Below are positions 1 through 8,785 of a stretch of DNA of 64,000 nt, piece after piece. A program made the translations under genes and the position numbers. Source of the stretch: Deltaproteobacteria bacterium (GTDB taxonomy: Bacteria > Desulfobacterota > BSN033 > WVXP01); NCBI GenBank assembly GCA_019308905.1, contig JAFDHF010000008.1, positions 1 to 64,000 on the forward strand, in the 5' to 3' direction. The notes below the pieces were generated by a model that did no database searches, was not told where the DNA came from, and was given only the letters and a program-made list of their open reading frames with translations. Every line of letters starts with the position of its first letter. The first letter of the stretch is position 1.

Positions 1-866
1 CCGAGTTCCTCTCTGACCCGTTCTGTAGCCCCCCGGACAAAAGTGTTGAACAGGCCGTCGATGATAGCCGATTCTCCGTGAGGGCCCACATAGTCGATGA
101 CCGCATTGAATATCTTGTGTTTGCAGTGTTCCGACCAGGTCTGGGCCACCGCCTCGAGCTCGACGTCGGTGATTCGTCCGTCCAGCCCGTAAGCCATCCG
201 CTCCTGTCTGACCCGGGGGTCGTCCAGGTACGCCCTGATGGCCTTCATCTCCTCGAGATTCAAGGCAAGCAGTCTGGTGCGGCTTATCTCCATAAGGTCT
301 CTGTCACCCCCATGGAGATCGATTCTCTCGACCCGGGATCCTCCGGTCCCCTCGACCCTGGGCACCACGGGCCGGGGACGCCGCCCCCGGCGCCATGTAT
401 CTCCGTCGATGATCTCGAACCGCTGAATCAGGTTGTTGCCGAGAAGCCCCGATGCGATTCGTTCCACCTGGTCACGGGAAAGGGTGCCCCAGATGACGTA
501 CTGAACCGACGTGTAGACTCTCTCCCCCGGCCCGAACGGCCTGCCGAGGCGCAGCTCTGCGGCCTCCGTAGCCGTCTTGCCCACATTGTCCGTCACACCG
601 GGCTTGAAACCCACCTCCACGAGCCAATCGAAGCCGGAGGCCAGAGACTCATCTATCGCGTATTCCTGACTGATCGGATCGAGATAGGCCCCGCAAGCGA
701 TGGCCTCGAGCTCCTCCCCGGAGAGAACGGCGTCTATCGTATAGACGTTTACGGTCCTGACACGATCGACAAGGAGTCCCAGATCTGTCTCGATCCTCCG
801 CCCGATCTTCTCACCCAGGGCGTCTCTCAGGTGCTTTTTCAATGCGATTTCGATCCGATGAGCCAT
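1..866 (-). CDS. purL: phosphoribosylformylglycinamidine synthase, PurS-PurL fusion (N-terminal part)
   Basis: Purine synthesis enzyme that converts FGAR, glutamine-derived ammonia and ATP to FGAM. I translated the minus strand from ATG at 866; it stays open for about 288 codons to the window edge, so the C-terminal part lies outside. The first ~85 residues (start MAHRIEIALKKHLRDALG) look like PurS, the small dimeric subunit that is separate in Bacillus. The rest is the PurL start, with AQTWSEHCKHK near residue 245, the family signature at the first AIR-synthase-like domain. GGGGAG lies 6 nt before the ATG. The flavoprotein gene upstream on the same strand is 114 bp away, so cotranscription is possible. 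The plus-strand reading frame over this stretch is a shadow. Confidence 0.88.
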   Translation of the reverse strand, partial: MAHRIEIALKKHLRDALGEKIGRRIETDLGLLVDRVRTVNVYTIDAVLSGEELEAIACGAYLDPISQEYAIDESLASGFDWLVEVGFKPGVTDNVGKTATEAAELRLGRPFGPGERVYTSVQYVIWGTLSRDQVERIASGLLGNNLIQRFEIIDGDTWRRGRRPRPVVPRVEGTGGSRVERIDLHGGDRDLMEISRTRLLALNLEEMKAIRAYLDDPRVRQERMAYGLDGRITDVELEAVAQTWSEHCKHKIFNAVIDYVGPHGESAIIDGLFNTFVRGATERVREEL

Positions 867-980
867 GGAGATCTCCCCGGCTGAGCCGACACCCGCCCTT
901 CCCTCAGACGGCAAGCGCCGGCATCCGGGCCAACCCTTTGGAATCCACGTGTTTTGAGCCTACTTCACCCTATTCTACCT

Positions 981-2366
981 TCAGGGCAGAATCTTGCCGG
1001 GATTCAAGATGCCGTTGGGATCCAGGAGATTCTTGATCTTCCTCATCACCTCCACCCCCTCGCCGTGCTCCTGGGCCATGAATCTTCTCTTACCGATTCC
1101 GATACCATGCTCACCCGTGGCCGTCCCCCCGAGAGAAATCGCATGTGAGACTATCTCTTCATTGGCCCGGTTCATCCGTTCGACGAACTCTCCGTTCCCC
1201 ATGTCACCCACGATGTTCAGATGGAGGTTCCCGTCTCCGGCATGACCAAAGCCGTACGCTTTCAGGCCGTACGACTCCACAACCCTTCTTGCATACTCCA
1301 GCATACCCGGATATTTTGACAGGGGGACGGCCGTATCCATGATGAGGATGTCGAGGCCTGGATTGGACCGCTTCAAAGATTCAAAGGCATCGTGTCGGGC
1401 CTCCCAGAGTCTGTTCCGTTCCTCCCGGCCCACCCCGGACTGGAAGCAGAGGGCCCCGTGGTCTTCGCAGATCTGCTGTGCCAACTTCAGGTCTTCTTCC
1501 AGACCGATATCGCTGGACCCGGTGAACTCGATAAAGAGAGTCGGCTTCTCGGCCAGGCTGACCTTCCCGTCCCTGTTTATGGCCCCGATCGTTTCCGAGT
1601 CGAGCAACTCGAGGGCTGCGGGGATGAGACCGGAACCCATGATCTCGTAGACCGAATCGGCAGCATCCTGGACAGAGCCGAAGGTGACAATAGCGGCGCT
1701 GAACTTCTCCGGGATACCGGCGAGCCTCAGAGTGATCTCCGTCACGATGCCCAGCGTCCCTTCGGAGCCGACCATCAGTCTGACCAGGTCGTACCCTGAA
1801 GATGTCTTGTGGGAACAAGAGCCCGCACGGAAGACCTCGCCTGTGGCCAGAACTACCGTCAGCCTGAGGACATTGTCTCTTGTCGACCCGTATTTGACTG
1901 TACGGATGCCGCTGGAATTGTTCGCCACCATCCCTCCGATGGTCGCGTTGGCTCCGGGATCGGGCGGGAAAAACAGACCGTGCCGGGCAAGAATTCGATT
2001 CATGTCTTTGTACTTCACGCCCGCCTGCACATCCACCTGGAAATCCCCGGGGCGTACTTCCAGGACCTGGTCCATCTGTCCGAAGTCAAGGACCAGGCCC
2101 CCTTGGGTGGGGAGGGGGTTCCCCTCCAGGCTCGTCCCGGCTCCCCACGGCGTCACTGGAAACAGCTTCTCATTGGCCAGCTTCACAATGGCAGCCACCT
2201 CCTCGGTCTCTTTGGGCCACACCACTGCATCCGGCCTATACCCTCGATGATACGACTCGTCCCGGCTGTGGAGATCTAGCACCGAGGTTCCAACCGAGAG
2301 GCGTTCTGGCCCCACAAGGGATTTCAGGAATTCCAGATCCTCGGGTGTGACACGGTTAAACGCCAT
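981..2366 (-). CDS. FAD-binding oxidase, glycolate oxidase GlcD / D-lactate dehydrogenase type
   Basis: Cytosolic or membrane-peripheral flavoprotein oxidising a 2-hydroxy acid such as glycolate or D-lactate. Residues ~45-185 form the FAD_binding_4 (PCMH) fold, with the FAD loop PWGAGTSLEGN at 73-83 and GGMVANNSSGIRTVKYG after it. The C-terminal FAD-linked oxidase domain carries YGFGHAGDGNLHLNIVGD and TGEHGIGIGKRRF, the usual metal/substrate histidine signatures. ATG 2366 gives 461 aa, typical of GlcD, and has GGGAGGGG upstream; a GTG at 2456 would add 30 residues but its Shine-Dalgarno abuts it with no spacing. No FeS subunit (GlcF/LldE) is visible next to it, so the electron acceptor is unknown. 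Substrate cannot be decided from sequence. Confidence 0.9.
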   Translation of the reverse strand: MAFNRVTPEDLEFLKSLVGPERLSVGTSVLDLHSRDESYHRGYRPDAVVWPKETEEVAAIVKLANEKLFPVTPWGAGTSLEGNPLPTQGGLVLDFGQMDQVLEVRPGDFQVDVQAGVKYKDMNRILARHGLFFPPDPGANATIGGMVANNSSGIRTVKYGSTRDNVLRLTVVLATGEVFRAGSCSHKTSSGYDLVRLMVGSEGTLGIVTEITLRLAGIPEKFSAAIVTFGSVQDAADSVYEIMGSGLIPAALELLDSETIGAINRDGKVSLAEKPTLFIEFTGSSDIGLEEDLKLAQQICEDHGALCFQSGVGREERNRLWEARHDAFESLKRSNPGLDILIMDTAVPLSKYPGMLEYARRVVESYGLKAYGFGHAGDGNLHLNIVGDMGNGEFVERMNRANEEIVSHAISLGGTATGEHGIGIGKRRFMAQEHGEGVEVMRKIKNLLDPNGILNPGKILP

Positions 2367-2649
2367 CGAGTCCCCTCCCGACGGGCCACTCCCGGGCTCT
2401 ACCCGGGCAAAGGGCTCGCCCATCGCATCCAAGACCGACTCCCCGATGAGATCCACCCTCCCCTCGGGCTCGCGCCAAACCCCTGAAGAGACGTGATCCC
2501 ACGGGCAATTTATATCAACACATACGAGTTCACGTCAACACTTCAACGTCTGCCCCGCGGAATTCGCGCTTTACAAGACCCGATCGAAAAAGGGATACTT
2601 AGATAGTCCCGGTCGGCCTCAGACCAAACCAGACAGGGAGGTGTCGGTG

Positions 2650-3285
2650 ATGAGAATCAAGGACGTCATGACGGAAAACCCGATTACAGTGGACGTCGAT
2701 ACCCTGGTGATCGACGCGCAAAAACTGATGAAGGAAAAGAGGATCAGGAGGCTTTGTGTCACAAGAAAGGGAAAGCTAGTGGGGATTGTAACCTACCATG
2801 ACCTGCTCAGGTCTTCCCCCTCCCCTGCCACAAGCCTGAGTGTATGGGAGATTAACTACCTCTGGGGTAAGATGAAGGTCAGCGATGTGATGACAAAAGA
2901 CCCTCTAACAGTCACCCCGGAAACGACCTTTGAGGACGCCCTCCTGCTCGGACAGGAAAAAAAGATAGGATCCTTTCCGGTAATGGAAAACGGCAGGCTG
3001 GTGGGAATTACCACGGAGTCTGATATTATCAGACTCGTTGCCAGGGTTCTGGGGTTGAGGGAGGAAGGTTCAAGGATCACGATTCACGGACTCCAGATGA
3101 AACTCGGAACCTTTTCCAAGATCATCTCCGTGGTGGATCGCCATCGGGTACCCATCCTGAGCATGATGTCCCTTACAAGGCCGGAGCAGAGGGACGTGAT
3201 GATCGTCCTCAGGCTGAAGACAAAGAATCCAAGGCAAATCCAGGCGGATCTGGAAGAGATGGGCCTTTCCGTGGACGTCTCATAG
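2650..3285 (+). CDS. CBS-domain pair protein with C-terminal ACT-like domain (AcuB-like)
   Basis: Soluble regulatory protein of 211 aa. Two CBS motifs are visible: residues ~1-55 (RIKDVMTENPITVDVDTLV ... LVGIVTYHDLL) and ~75-130 (KVSDVMTKDPLTVTPETT ... LVGITTESDIIRL). Such pairs bind adenine nucleotides. The last ~70 residues (SKIISVVDRHRVPILSMM ... VIVLRLKTKNPRQIQADLEEMG) resemble an ACT domain, as in AcuB/YtpA-type proteins. Start chosen at ATG 2650 because GGGAGG ends 8 nt before it; the in-frame GTG at 2641 overlaps that Shine-Dalgarno. It is divergent from the flavoprotein gene; the 280-bp gap between them must hold both promoters, but I see no convincing boxes. Target process unknown. 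Confidence 0.85.
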   Translation: MRIKDVMTENPITVDVDTLVIDAQKLMKEKRIRRLCVTRKGKLVGIVTYHDLLRSSPSPATSLSVWEINYLWGKMKVSDVMTKDPLTVTPETTFEDALLLGQEKKIGSFPVMENGRLVGITTESDIIRLVARVLGLREEGSRITIHGLQMKLGTFSKIISVVDRHRVPILSMMSLTRPEQRDVMIVLRLKTKNPRQIQADLEEMGLSVDVS

Positions 3286-3325
3286 GGCGCAAGGCCGAGT
3301 GGTGGCTTCCCTCGGTCCTTCCGTC

Positions 3326-4015
3326 TTAGAGCTCTTTCTCCTCGGCAAAACTGTAATAGCCCCGGTCCCCGATGATCACGTGATCCACAACCTCTATGTT
3401 GACGAGGCCGCAAGCCTGGACAAGCCGATCGGTCACCTTCCTGTCCTCCGGGCTCGGGCAGGGATCACCGCTGGGGTGGTTGTGTACGAATATCACGCCG
3501 GCCGCCGAGTGGGCCAGGGCGGTCTTCACGATCTCCCTGGGATTTACCAGACTCCCTGTCAGGCTCCCTTCGAAGAGGGTCTCTTCCCTGATTATCCTAT
3601 TGCGCCGGGTCAGAAAAATGACCTTGAAGACCTCCCGCTTTCGGTGACGGAGATGGGGACCAACGATCCTGTAAACATCCCGGCTGGAAGCAATTCTCCT
3701 CTTTGTTGACCCCCGGCTCGACTGGAGGCGTTTTCCTATCTCAAAGGCCGCCTTGAGCTGAGCCGTCTTGGCAGGTCCCACACCCTTGACACGGCAGAGT
3801 TCCGAAGCCGCCTTGCCGTCGATTCCCACCAGCCCCCCGGTCTCCCTGATCAGGCGGCGGCCGAGATCAATGGCCGACTCCTCTCTGTTTCCAATGCGAA
3901 GAAGGATGGCCAGGAGCTCCGCGTCCGAGAGTTTCTCAGGGCCGAACCGCATCAGCTTTTCCCGAGGTCTTTCCTCCTTCGGCCACTCAGGAATCTTCCG
4001 CCAATCCCCGTTCAT
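3326..4015 (-). CDS. radC: RadC/JAB-domain protein
   Basis: RadC-family protein of 229 aa. An N-terminal helix-hairpin-helix region (KLSDAELLAILLRIGNREES, then LCRVKGVGPAKTAQLKAAFE, ~28-97) is followed by the JAB/MPN domain. The JAMM metal motif is seen as HNHPSGDPCPSPED: H178, H180 and D191. The family was named for DNA repair, but its biochemical role is unproven and the repair assignment was withdrawn in E. coli. Start set at ATG 4015; an in-frame GTG at 4027 without a ribosome binding site would add four residues. Convergent with the CBS gene (40-bp gap). The 184 bp to tatC hold no recognisable gene. Confidence 0.9.
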   Translation of the reverse strand: MNGDWRKIPEWPKEERPREKLMRFGPEKLSDAELLAILLRIGNREESAIDLGRRLIRETGGLVGIDGKAASELCRVKGVGPAKTAQLKAAFEIGKRLQSSRGSTKRRIASSRDVYRIVGPHLRHRKREVFKVIFLTRRNRIIREETLFEGSLTGSLVNPREIVKTALAHSAAGVIFVHNHPSGDPCPSPEDRKVTDRLVQACGLVNIEVVDHVIIGDRGYYSFAEEKEL

Positions 4016-4199
4016 GGGCGACCCCACGGTTCACAAGACCCGAAGCTGGGCAGCCGGTACCCATCGCGCAGCATCCCGAAAAACCCCGACATCACCCGAC
4101 CTCTCCCGTCCGATACCTGTCCAGCCGAAGGCTCCGTGCCGTTCCCCCTGCCGGCCGATCCCCTCTCACGAGCAGTCCCGCATCCGACCTTCGAACATG

Positions 4200-5015
4200 C
4201 TAATCCCCGCCGGTTTCCGACTCCTCAGAATCGTCCTCTTTCTCCTTCTTCGCCTCTTTCCCAAAAACCCGGGCGACGACGATGCTGACACCGTAGAGAC
4301 ACAGCAGGGGGCCAGCCATCATCAACTGCGTTGCCACATCTGGAGGGGTCAGGATTGCTGAAATGGAGAAGATGATAAGAAGGGCGTACTTGAACTGCCT
4401 CACCAGCATTCTGGAGTTTACGATCCCCATCTTGGCCAGAAAGAAAACGAACAGGGGAAGTTCGAAAACCGCGCCGAAGGCCAGAAGCATCTTGGAGGCC
4501 AGGGAGAAGTACTCCCTGATTCTCGGATAGGGTCGGATCTGCTCGCTGGCAAAACCGAGAAGGAACTTGAATCCGTAAGGAAAGACAACAAAGTAGCCGA
4601 ACAGAGCCCCACCAACAAAAAAGATGGTCGAGAATATGACAAAAGGAATGACGTAGCGCTTCTCCTTGGTATAGAGCCCGGGAGAGACAAACGCCCAGAT
4701 CTCGTACAGAACCAGGGGCGAAGAAACAAAAAAACCGGCCAGGATGGCAACCTTGAGATAGGTAAAGAAGGCTTCCGTGACTCCGGTGAAAATGAGGGTA
4801 CTTTCAGGGGGGAGGGCCCTCACAAGGGGGGCCATCAGGACTGCGAACATCTTGGGGGCGAAGTAGTAGCAACCGGCAAACCCGATCCCCACGGCCACGG
4901 CACAGATTATCAGGCGCCTCCGCAGTTCCTCCAGATGGGCCGTAATGGGCATTCTCTTGTCATCCGGGGGGAGATTTTTCGTGCTCTTCGGTCGACTCTT
5001 TTCCGCCTTCTGCAT
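4200..5015 (-). CDS. tatC: Sec-independent protein translocase TatC
   Basis: Polytopic inner-membrane receptor of the twin-arginine translocon, which exports folded, often cofactor-loaded proteins. The hallmark start of the family, [15 protein letters not shown], is at residues 22-36, followed by six hydrophobic segments and the conserved VYEIWAF-like loop ([20 protein letters not shown]) and the FELPLFVFF segment. The tail is charged ([12 protein letters not shown]). 271 aa if ATG 5015 is used, which makes the gene overlap tatA by 56 bp; the alternative ATG at 4952 gives a protein beginning at MPITAHLEE, 8 bp after the tatA stop. Neither has a strong Shine-Dalgarno, so the start is open. Cotranscribed with tatA. 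Confidence 0.95.
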   Translation of the reverse strand: MQKAEKSRPKSTKNLPPDDKRMPITAHLEELRRRLIICAVAVGIGFAGCYYFAPKMFAVLMAPLVRALPPESTLIFTGVTEAFFTYLKVAILAGFFVSSPLVLYEIWAFVSPGLYTKEKRYVIPFVIFSTIFFVGGALFGYFVVFPYGFKFLLGFASEQIRPYPRIREYFSLASKMLLAFGAVFELPLFVFFLAKMGIVNSRMLVRQFKYALLIIFSISAILTPPDVATQLMMAGPLLCLYGVSIVVARVFGKEAKKEKEDDSEESETGGD

Positions 5016-5355
5016 CGCTCAAATCATCCGTTTTTTCGCTCTCCTGCTCAGACCTCCCGGCTCCGGCTTCGTGCCCCGGTGTCTCGGCCTCCTCTTCGGT
5101 TCCTACAGCCTCCTCTTGCTCTGTTGTCTCCTCCGGTTCAGTTGCCCGGTTGATCTCCCCTACGATCGTATCCTTGATCTCTTCCAGTTCTCCTGTCTCC
5201 TCCCTCAGGCTCTCCCTCATCTCGTCGGTTGCGCTCTTGAACTCCCTCATAGCCCGCCCAAGCCCCCTTGCGATTTCCGGGAGCTTCTTTGGACCCAGAA
5301 TGATCAGCGCGAGTCCAAGGATGACCAGCAACTCGGGCATTCCAATTCCAAACAT
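4960..5355 (-). CDS. tatA: Tat translocase subunit TatA/TatB
   Basis: Single-span Tat subunit of 131 aa. It begins [20 protein letters not shown], then the hinge [13 protein letters not shown] and an amphipathic helix to ~residue 45 ([18 protein letters not shown]), then a long acidic, probably unstructured tail rich in Glu and Ser. The long tail is TatB-like, but the GPKKLPE hinge is shared by TatA and TatB, so I use tatA with reserve. ATG 5355 is preceded by GGGAGATC; the longer open frame upstream has no family similarity. No second TatA/B gene is in the window. Confidence 0.9.
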   Translation of the reverse strand: MFGIGMPELLVILGLALIILGPKKLPEIARGLGRAMREFKSATDEMRESLREETGELEEIKDTIVGEINRATEPEETTEQEEAVGTEEEAETPGHEAGAGRSEQESEKTDDLSDAEGGKESTEEHEKSPPG

Positions 5356-5683
5356 GACGATCTCCCTTGAAATTCCCCGAATATATAACACAAGGCCGTA
5401 GGGATTGCAACAAAAGAACCTTCTCCAGGGTAAAGGGGCCCTTTGCCGGGAGTTCTCACCGGTTTGGAAGAACATGTCGCAAAGTGTCTCGATCTATCAG
5501 GACGTTTCTCGATTCTCCAGGGGAATCCTTTTGTCCTTTCCCCCGTGACCTCACAAGGCAAACTCCCGGCCCCTTGCGGGTTGAGATTTTCAAGATCGAA
5601 TGTTATAACTCGGCATAATACGGAAACAATCCTTCGACGATCGATCATTACTACGGGATGTCCCGACAGGGAAGCTGAGTTCT
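5356..5683. other. intergenic region between divergent tatA and the K+ channel gene
   Basis: 328 bp without a credible gene. Open frames here have no family signature and mixed codon use. It must hold promoters for both flanking genes. On the plus strand a sigma70-like pair is visible at 5581-5609 (listed separately). GC-rich short inverted stretches occur at 5430-5450 and 5560-5580 but no clear terminator hairpin with a T run. Confidence 0.6.
5581..5609 (+). promoter_or_regulatory. putative sigma70 promoter for the K+ channel gene
   Basis: TTGAGA (5581-5586) and TATAAC (5604-5609) are separated by 17 bp, five of six matches to consensus in each box. It lies ~75 bp upstream of the channel start codon at 5684. 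Seen directly; activity is inferred. Confidence 0.5.
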
Positions 5684-6706
5684 TTGGACATTATCAAACA
5701 AGTCAAATTCGGCCTCGCCTTTCTCCTTCTGGTCCTGGTCGGTGGTACCCTGGGATACTCTCTGATAGAGGGATGGGACCCTCTTGACGGACTCTACATG
5801 ACGGTGATTACGATCACTACCGTGGGATACCGCGAGGTGGCGCCCCTCTCTCACGGGGGGATGATATTCACCATGGTCCTGATTCTCACGAGTGTGGGCA
5901 TGGTGGCCTTTATCGTCGTCGGAATGGCCAGAATCATGGTGGAGGGAGAGATCCGGAGAATCCTTGGGAGGAGAAAATTGGAGAAGAGAATCGGCGGTCT
6001 CAAAGATCACTATATCATCTGCGGCTTCGGGCGGATCGGGAGTTATATCTGCAGGGAGTTGGCAGACAACCCTCTGGACTTTGTCATTGTGGAAAGAGAT
6101 CCGGAGGTCACTCAAAGAATCGAAGAACAGAACTACATCTATGTCCGGGGGGATGCAACAGACGACGAAACCCTTCTCAAGGCCGGAGTCAGATCCGCCA
6201 GATGCCTTGTAGCCACAGTGGCAAGCGATGCGGACAACCTCTATATCACCTTGACAGCCAGACAGCTCAACCCGAAACTCCATATCCTGAGCCGTGCCAC
6301 CGACGAGAACGCCCAGAAAAAGCTGCTCTCCGCAGGAGCCAACAAGGTTGTTTCCCCTTATCTGATCGGGGCACACCGCATGGCCATGGCACTCCTCAGG
6401 CCCGCTGTCGTCGATTTCATGGAGATCGCCATGCAGAGGAGGAGTCTCCAACTCCAACTCGAGGAGATCAAGGTCCACCATGTGGACCGCCTCCCGTCCA
6501 CCGTGCTCCGCGACTCCGGTATCCGCAGCGATCTCGATCTGATCGTGGTGGGTGTCAAGAAGGAATCCGGCAAGACGATCTACAATCCTTCGTCTGAAAC
6601 CCGCATTGAGCCGGGGGACACCCTGATCACCATGGGGGAGCGAAAGAATCTGGACAGATTGGAAAGGCTCGTCGGATTCAAGGCAGAGCTCGGGGATCTC
6701 GGGTAG
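5684..6706 (+). CDS. two-TM potassium channel with KTN (RCK) regulatory domain
   Basis: Inner-membrane ion channel of the MthK/Kch type, 340 aa. TM1 is at ~8-26, the pore helix and filter at 36-51 (TVITITTVGYREV), TM2 at ~58-80. A cytoplasmic RCK/TrkA-N Rossmann domain follows (YIICGFGRIGSYICREL, GxGxxG) and a TrkA-C domain closes the protein (SDLDLIVVGVKKESG ... GDTLITMGERKNLDRL). The filter reads TVGYRE instead of TVGYGD. The start codon is TTG at 5684 with a weak GGGAAG upstream. Gating by NAD(H), nucleotides or divalent ions is typical for KTN domains but cannot be assigned here. Confidence 0.9.
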   Translation: MDIIKQVKFGLAFLLLVLVGGTLGYSLIEGWDPLDGLYMTVITITTVGYREVAPLSHGGMIFTMVLILTSVGMVAFIVVGMARIMVEGEIRRILGRRKLEKRIGGLKDHYIICGFGRIGSYICRELADNPLDFVIVERDPEVTQRIEEQNYIYVRGDATDDETLLKAGVRSARCLVATVASDADNLYITLTARQLNPKLHILSRATDENAQKKLLSAGANKVVSPYLIGAHRMAMALLRPAVVDFMEIAMQRRSLQLQLEEIKVHHVDRLPSTVLRDSGIRSDLDLIVVGVKKESGKTIYNPSSETRIEPGDTLITMGERKNLDRLERLVGFKAELGDLG

Positions 6707-6888
6707 ATGTCCCGCAGGAAATCCCCTTCCTTGCCTAATCCTCGATCCCCCATCCGGGGGGAGAGGCCTTCGGGAAGAGAGACCTCAGAGCGAGATACAC
6801 TTGACAAGAGGGTTTCTTTTGGTGGAAGATGATGGGAATCGCTCGGCTGCAAAAGGGATCAGGACCATAACGGAAAGGACGGACTGCT

Positions 6889-8751
6889 ATGGGATACGGT
6901 TTTTGGGGAATACTTCTAGACGTGGATCTCAAGACGGGCCAGATAGAGGAGAGACAGGTGCCCGAAGAAGACTATCGCCGGTATCTCGGGGGAAGCGGAC
7001 TGGCCGCGAAGATCCTCTTCGAGGAACTCGATCCTAGGGTGGATCCCCTGGCCCCTGAAAACACCCTGGCTTTCATGGCCGGGCTCGTCACGGGAACCGT
7101 TGTTCCCTGTGCCTGCCGGACGGTGATCTGTGCGAGATCGCCCCTCACGGGGATCTGGAACGAGTCGGCAGCAGGGGGTTACTGGGGAGCAAATCTGCGG
7201 TTCAGCGGCTACGACGGGATCATCATAAGAAACTGGTCCGAGAAGCCGGTCTACCTCTGGGTGTCGGATCAGGGGGTCGAGCTTCGCGATGCGACCCACC
7301 TGTGGGGAATGGATACATTTGAGACCGACGAGGCGCTCCGCCGGGAGACCCACCCGAGGGCCAGGGTGGCGGCCATCGGCCCGGCTGGAGAGAGAATGGT
7401 ACGGTTCGCCTCGGTCACTTACGAGGGGAGAATGTCTCGGGCCTCCGGCCGGGCAGGGATGGGTGCCATCATGGGATCCAAGAATCTCAAGGCCGTCGTA
7501 GCGTATGGCAAGAAGCGAGTCGACTTGAAGGACAAGGACGGACTCCACAGGCTGCTCAGGGAGGACGTGCCCATCTTGAAGAAGGGCGCTGCCGGACTGA
7601 CCGCCTACGGAACACCTGGAGGAGTCGAGGCTGTCGAGTTTACCGGTGATCTCCCCATCAAGAACTGGCAGCTTGGAACCTACAAGGAGGGAGCTAACAA
7701 GACGGCAGGTCAGACCAACTTACCCAGGTATCTCGATTCCCATCACACCTGTCATGCCTGTCCGATCCGATGTGCGAAGACCGTTCGAATCACCGAGGGT
7801 CCCTATGCTGGGATCTCCGGCCATCAGCCGGAATACGAAACCATTGCCGGATTTGGGGCGAATTGCCTCAACGACAACTGGGAAGTTATCGCAGCGGCCA
7901 ATGACAAGTGCAACAGGTACGGTCTCGACACGATCTCCACCAGTGCCGCAGTGGCTTTCACAATGGAGGCTTACGAACATGGGATCATCACAAAGGAGGA
8001 GACCGACGGTGTCGAGGCCACCTGGGGAAGTGCCGAAGCCATCCTGAAGGTCGTCGACCTCATCGCTGAGAGGAGAGCCCTGGGAGATCTTCTCGCTCAA
8101 GGAACCCGCCGGGCCGCTCAAAAACTGGGAGGACTGGCCCCGGAGTTCCTGGCACAAGCCAAGGGGCTGGAGATAGCCTTTCATGATCCCCGGGGCTTCA
8201 CTTCCATGGCGGTCAACTACGCTACGGCGAACCGGGGGGGATGCCATCTGGAAGGCCTGACCTACTTCATCGGCCGGGGAGTTCCATTGGCCGACATGGG
8301 ATATACCGAACCGCCGCCTGCCCACGTTACAGAGGGCAAGGCAAAACTCTGCTACGATCTCCAGAACTACATGGCGATCTTCAACCCCCTCGGTCTGTGC
8401 AAGTTTCTCTTCATCGGCCGGGCGGGGCCAAAGATGATCGCCTCTTGGCTGGAGAAGGTAACCGGATGGGAGATGGACCAGGAGAGCCTGATCGGGCTGG
8501 GAGAAAAGATCTTCAATCTCAAACGAATGTACAACGTTCGACTCGGCATCAGTCGAAAAGACGATACCCTTTCTCCCAGAATGCTGGCCGAGCCCAAACC
8601 CGATGGAAAAGCCGCCGGTGTGGTTCCCCACCTGGGGCTCATGCTCTCGGAATACTATCGACTCAGAGGATGGTCGAAAGAGGGAATCCCGGCACCTGAA
8701 ACGCTCGACAGGCAGGGACTCGGCTGGACTCTCGACTATCTTGACAGATAG
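6889..8751 (+). CDS. aor: aldehyde:ferredoxin oxidoreductase
   Basis: Tungsto- or molybdopterin enzyme interconverting aldehydes and carboxylic acids with ferredoxin; cytosolic, oxygen-sensitive. 620 aa, the normal length. The N-terminal domain begins [18 protein letters not shown] and has [19 protein letters not shown]. The [4Fe-4S] ligands are C288, C291 and C295 in CHACPIRC (the same numbers as in the Pyrococcus enzyme) and probably C504 in PLGLCKF. Pterin-contact stretches such as NRGGCHLEG are present. ATG 6889 chosen. The carboxyltransferase gene follows after 34 bp, so the two are probably cotranscribed. No ferredoxin or AorA-type adaptor gene is nearby. Physiological aldehyde unknown. 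Confidence 0.95.
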   Translation: MGYGFWGILLDVDLKTGQIEERQVPEEDYRRYLGGSGLAAKILFEELDPRVDPLAPENTLAFMAGLVTGTVVPCACRTVICARSPLTGIWNESAAGGYWGANLRFSGYDGIIIRNWSEKPVYLWVSDQGVELRDATHLWGMDTFETDEALRRETHPRARVAAIGPAGERMVRFASVTYEGRMSRASGRAGMGAIMGSKNLKAVVAYGKKRVDLKDKDGLHRLLREDVPILKKGAAGLTAYGTPGGVEAVEFTGDLPIKNWQLGTYKEGANKTAGQTNLPRYLDSHHTCHACPIRCAKTVRITEGPYAGISGHQPEYETIAGFGANCLNDNWEVIAAANDKCNRYGLDTISTSAAVAFTMEAYEHGIITKEETDGVEATWGSAEAILKVVDLIAERRALGDLLAQGTRRAAQKLGGLAPEFLAQAKGLEIAFHDPRGFTSMAVNYATANRGGCHLEGLTYFIGRGVPLADMGYTEPPPAHVTEGKAKLCYDLQNYMAIFNPLGLCKFLFIGRAGPKMIASWLEKVTGWEMDQESLIGLGEKIFNLKRMYNVRLGISRKDDTLSPRMLAEPKPDGKAAGVVPHLGLMLSEYYRLRGWSKEGIPAPETLDRQGLGWTLDYLDR

Positions 8752-8785
8752 AGGGTCACGGTTTTCCCGTGGATTGGAGATCTCC

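Noticed and set aside
78-884. 268-aa plus-strand frame at the window start
   Set aside because: It is the antisense shadow of purL, which reads cleanly on the minus strand with PurS and PurL signatures.
4028-4199. Possible small gene between radC and tatC
   Set aside because: No start with a Shine-Dalgarno, no motif, codon use unlike neighbours.
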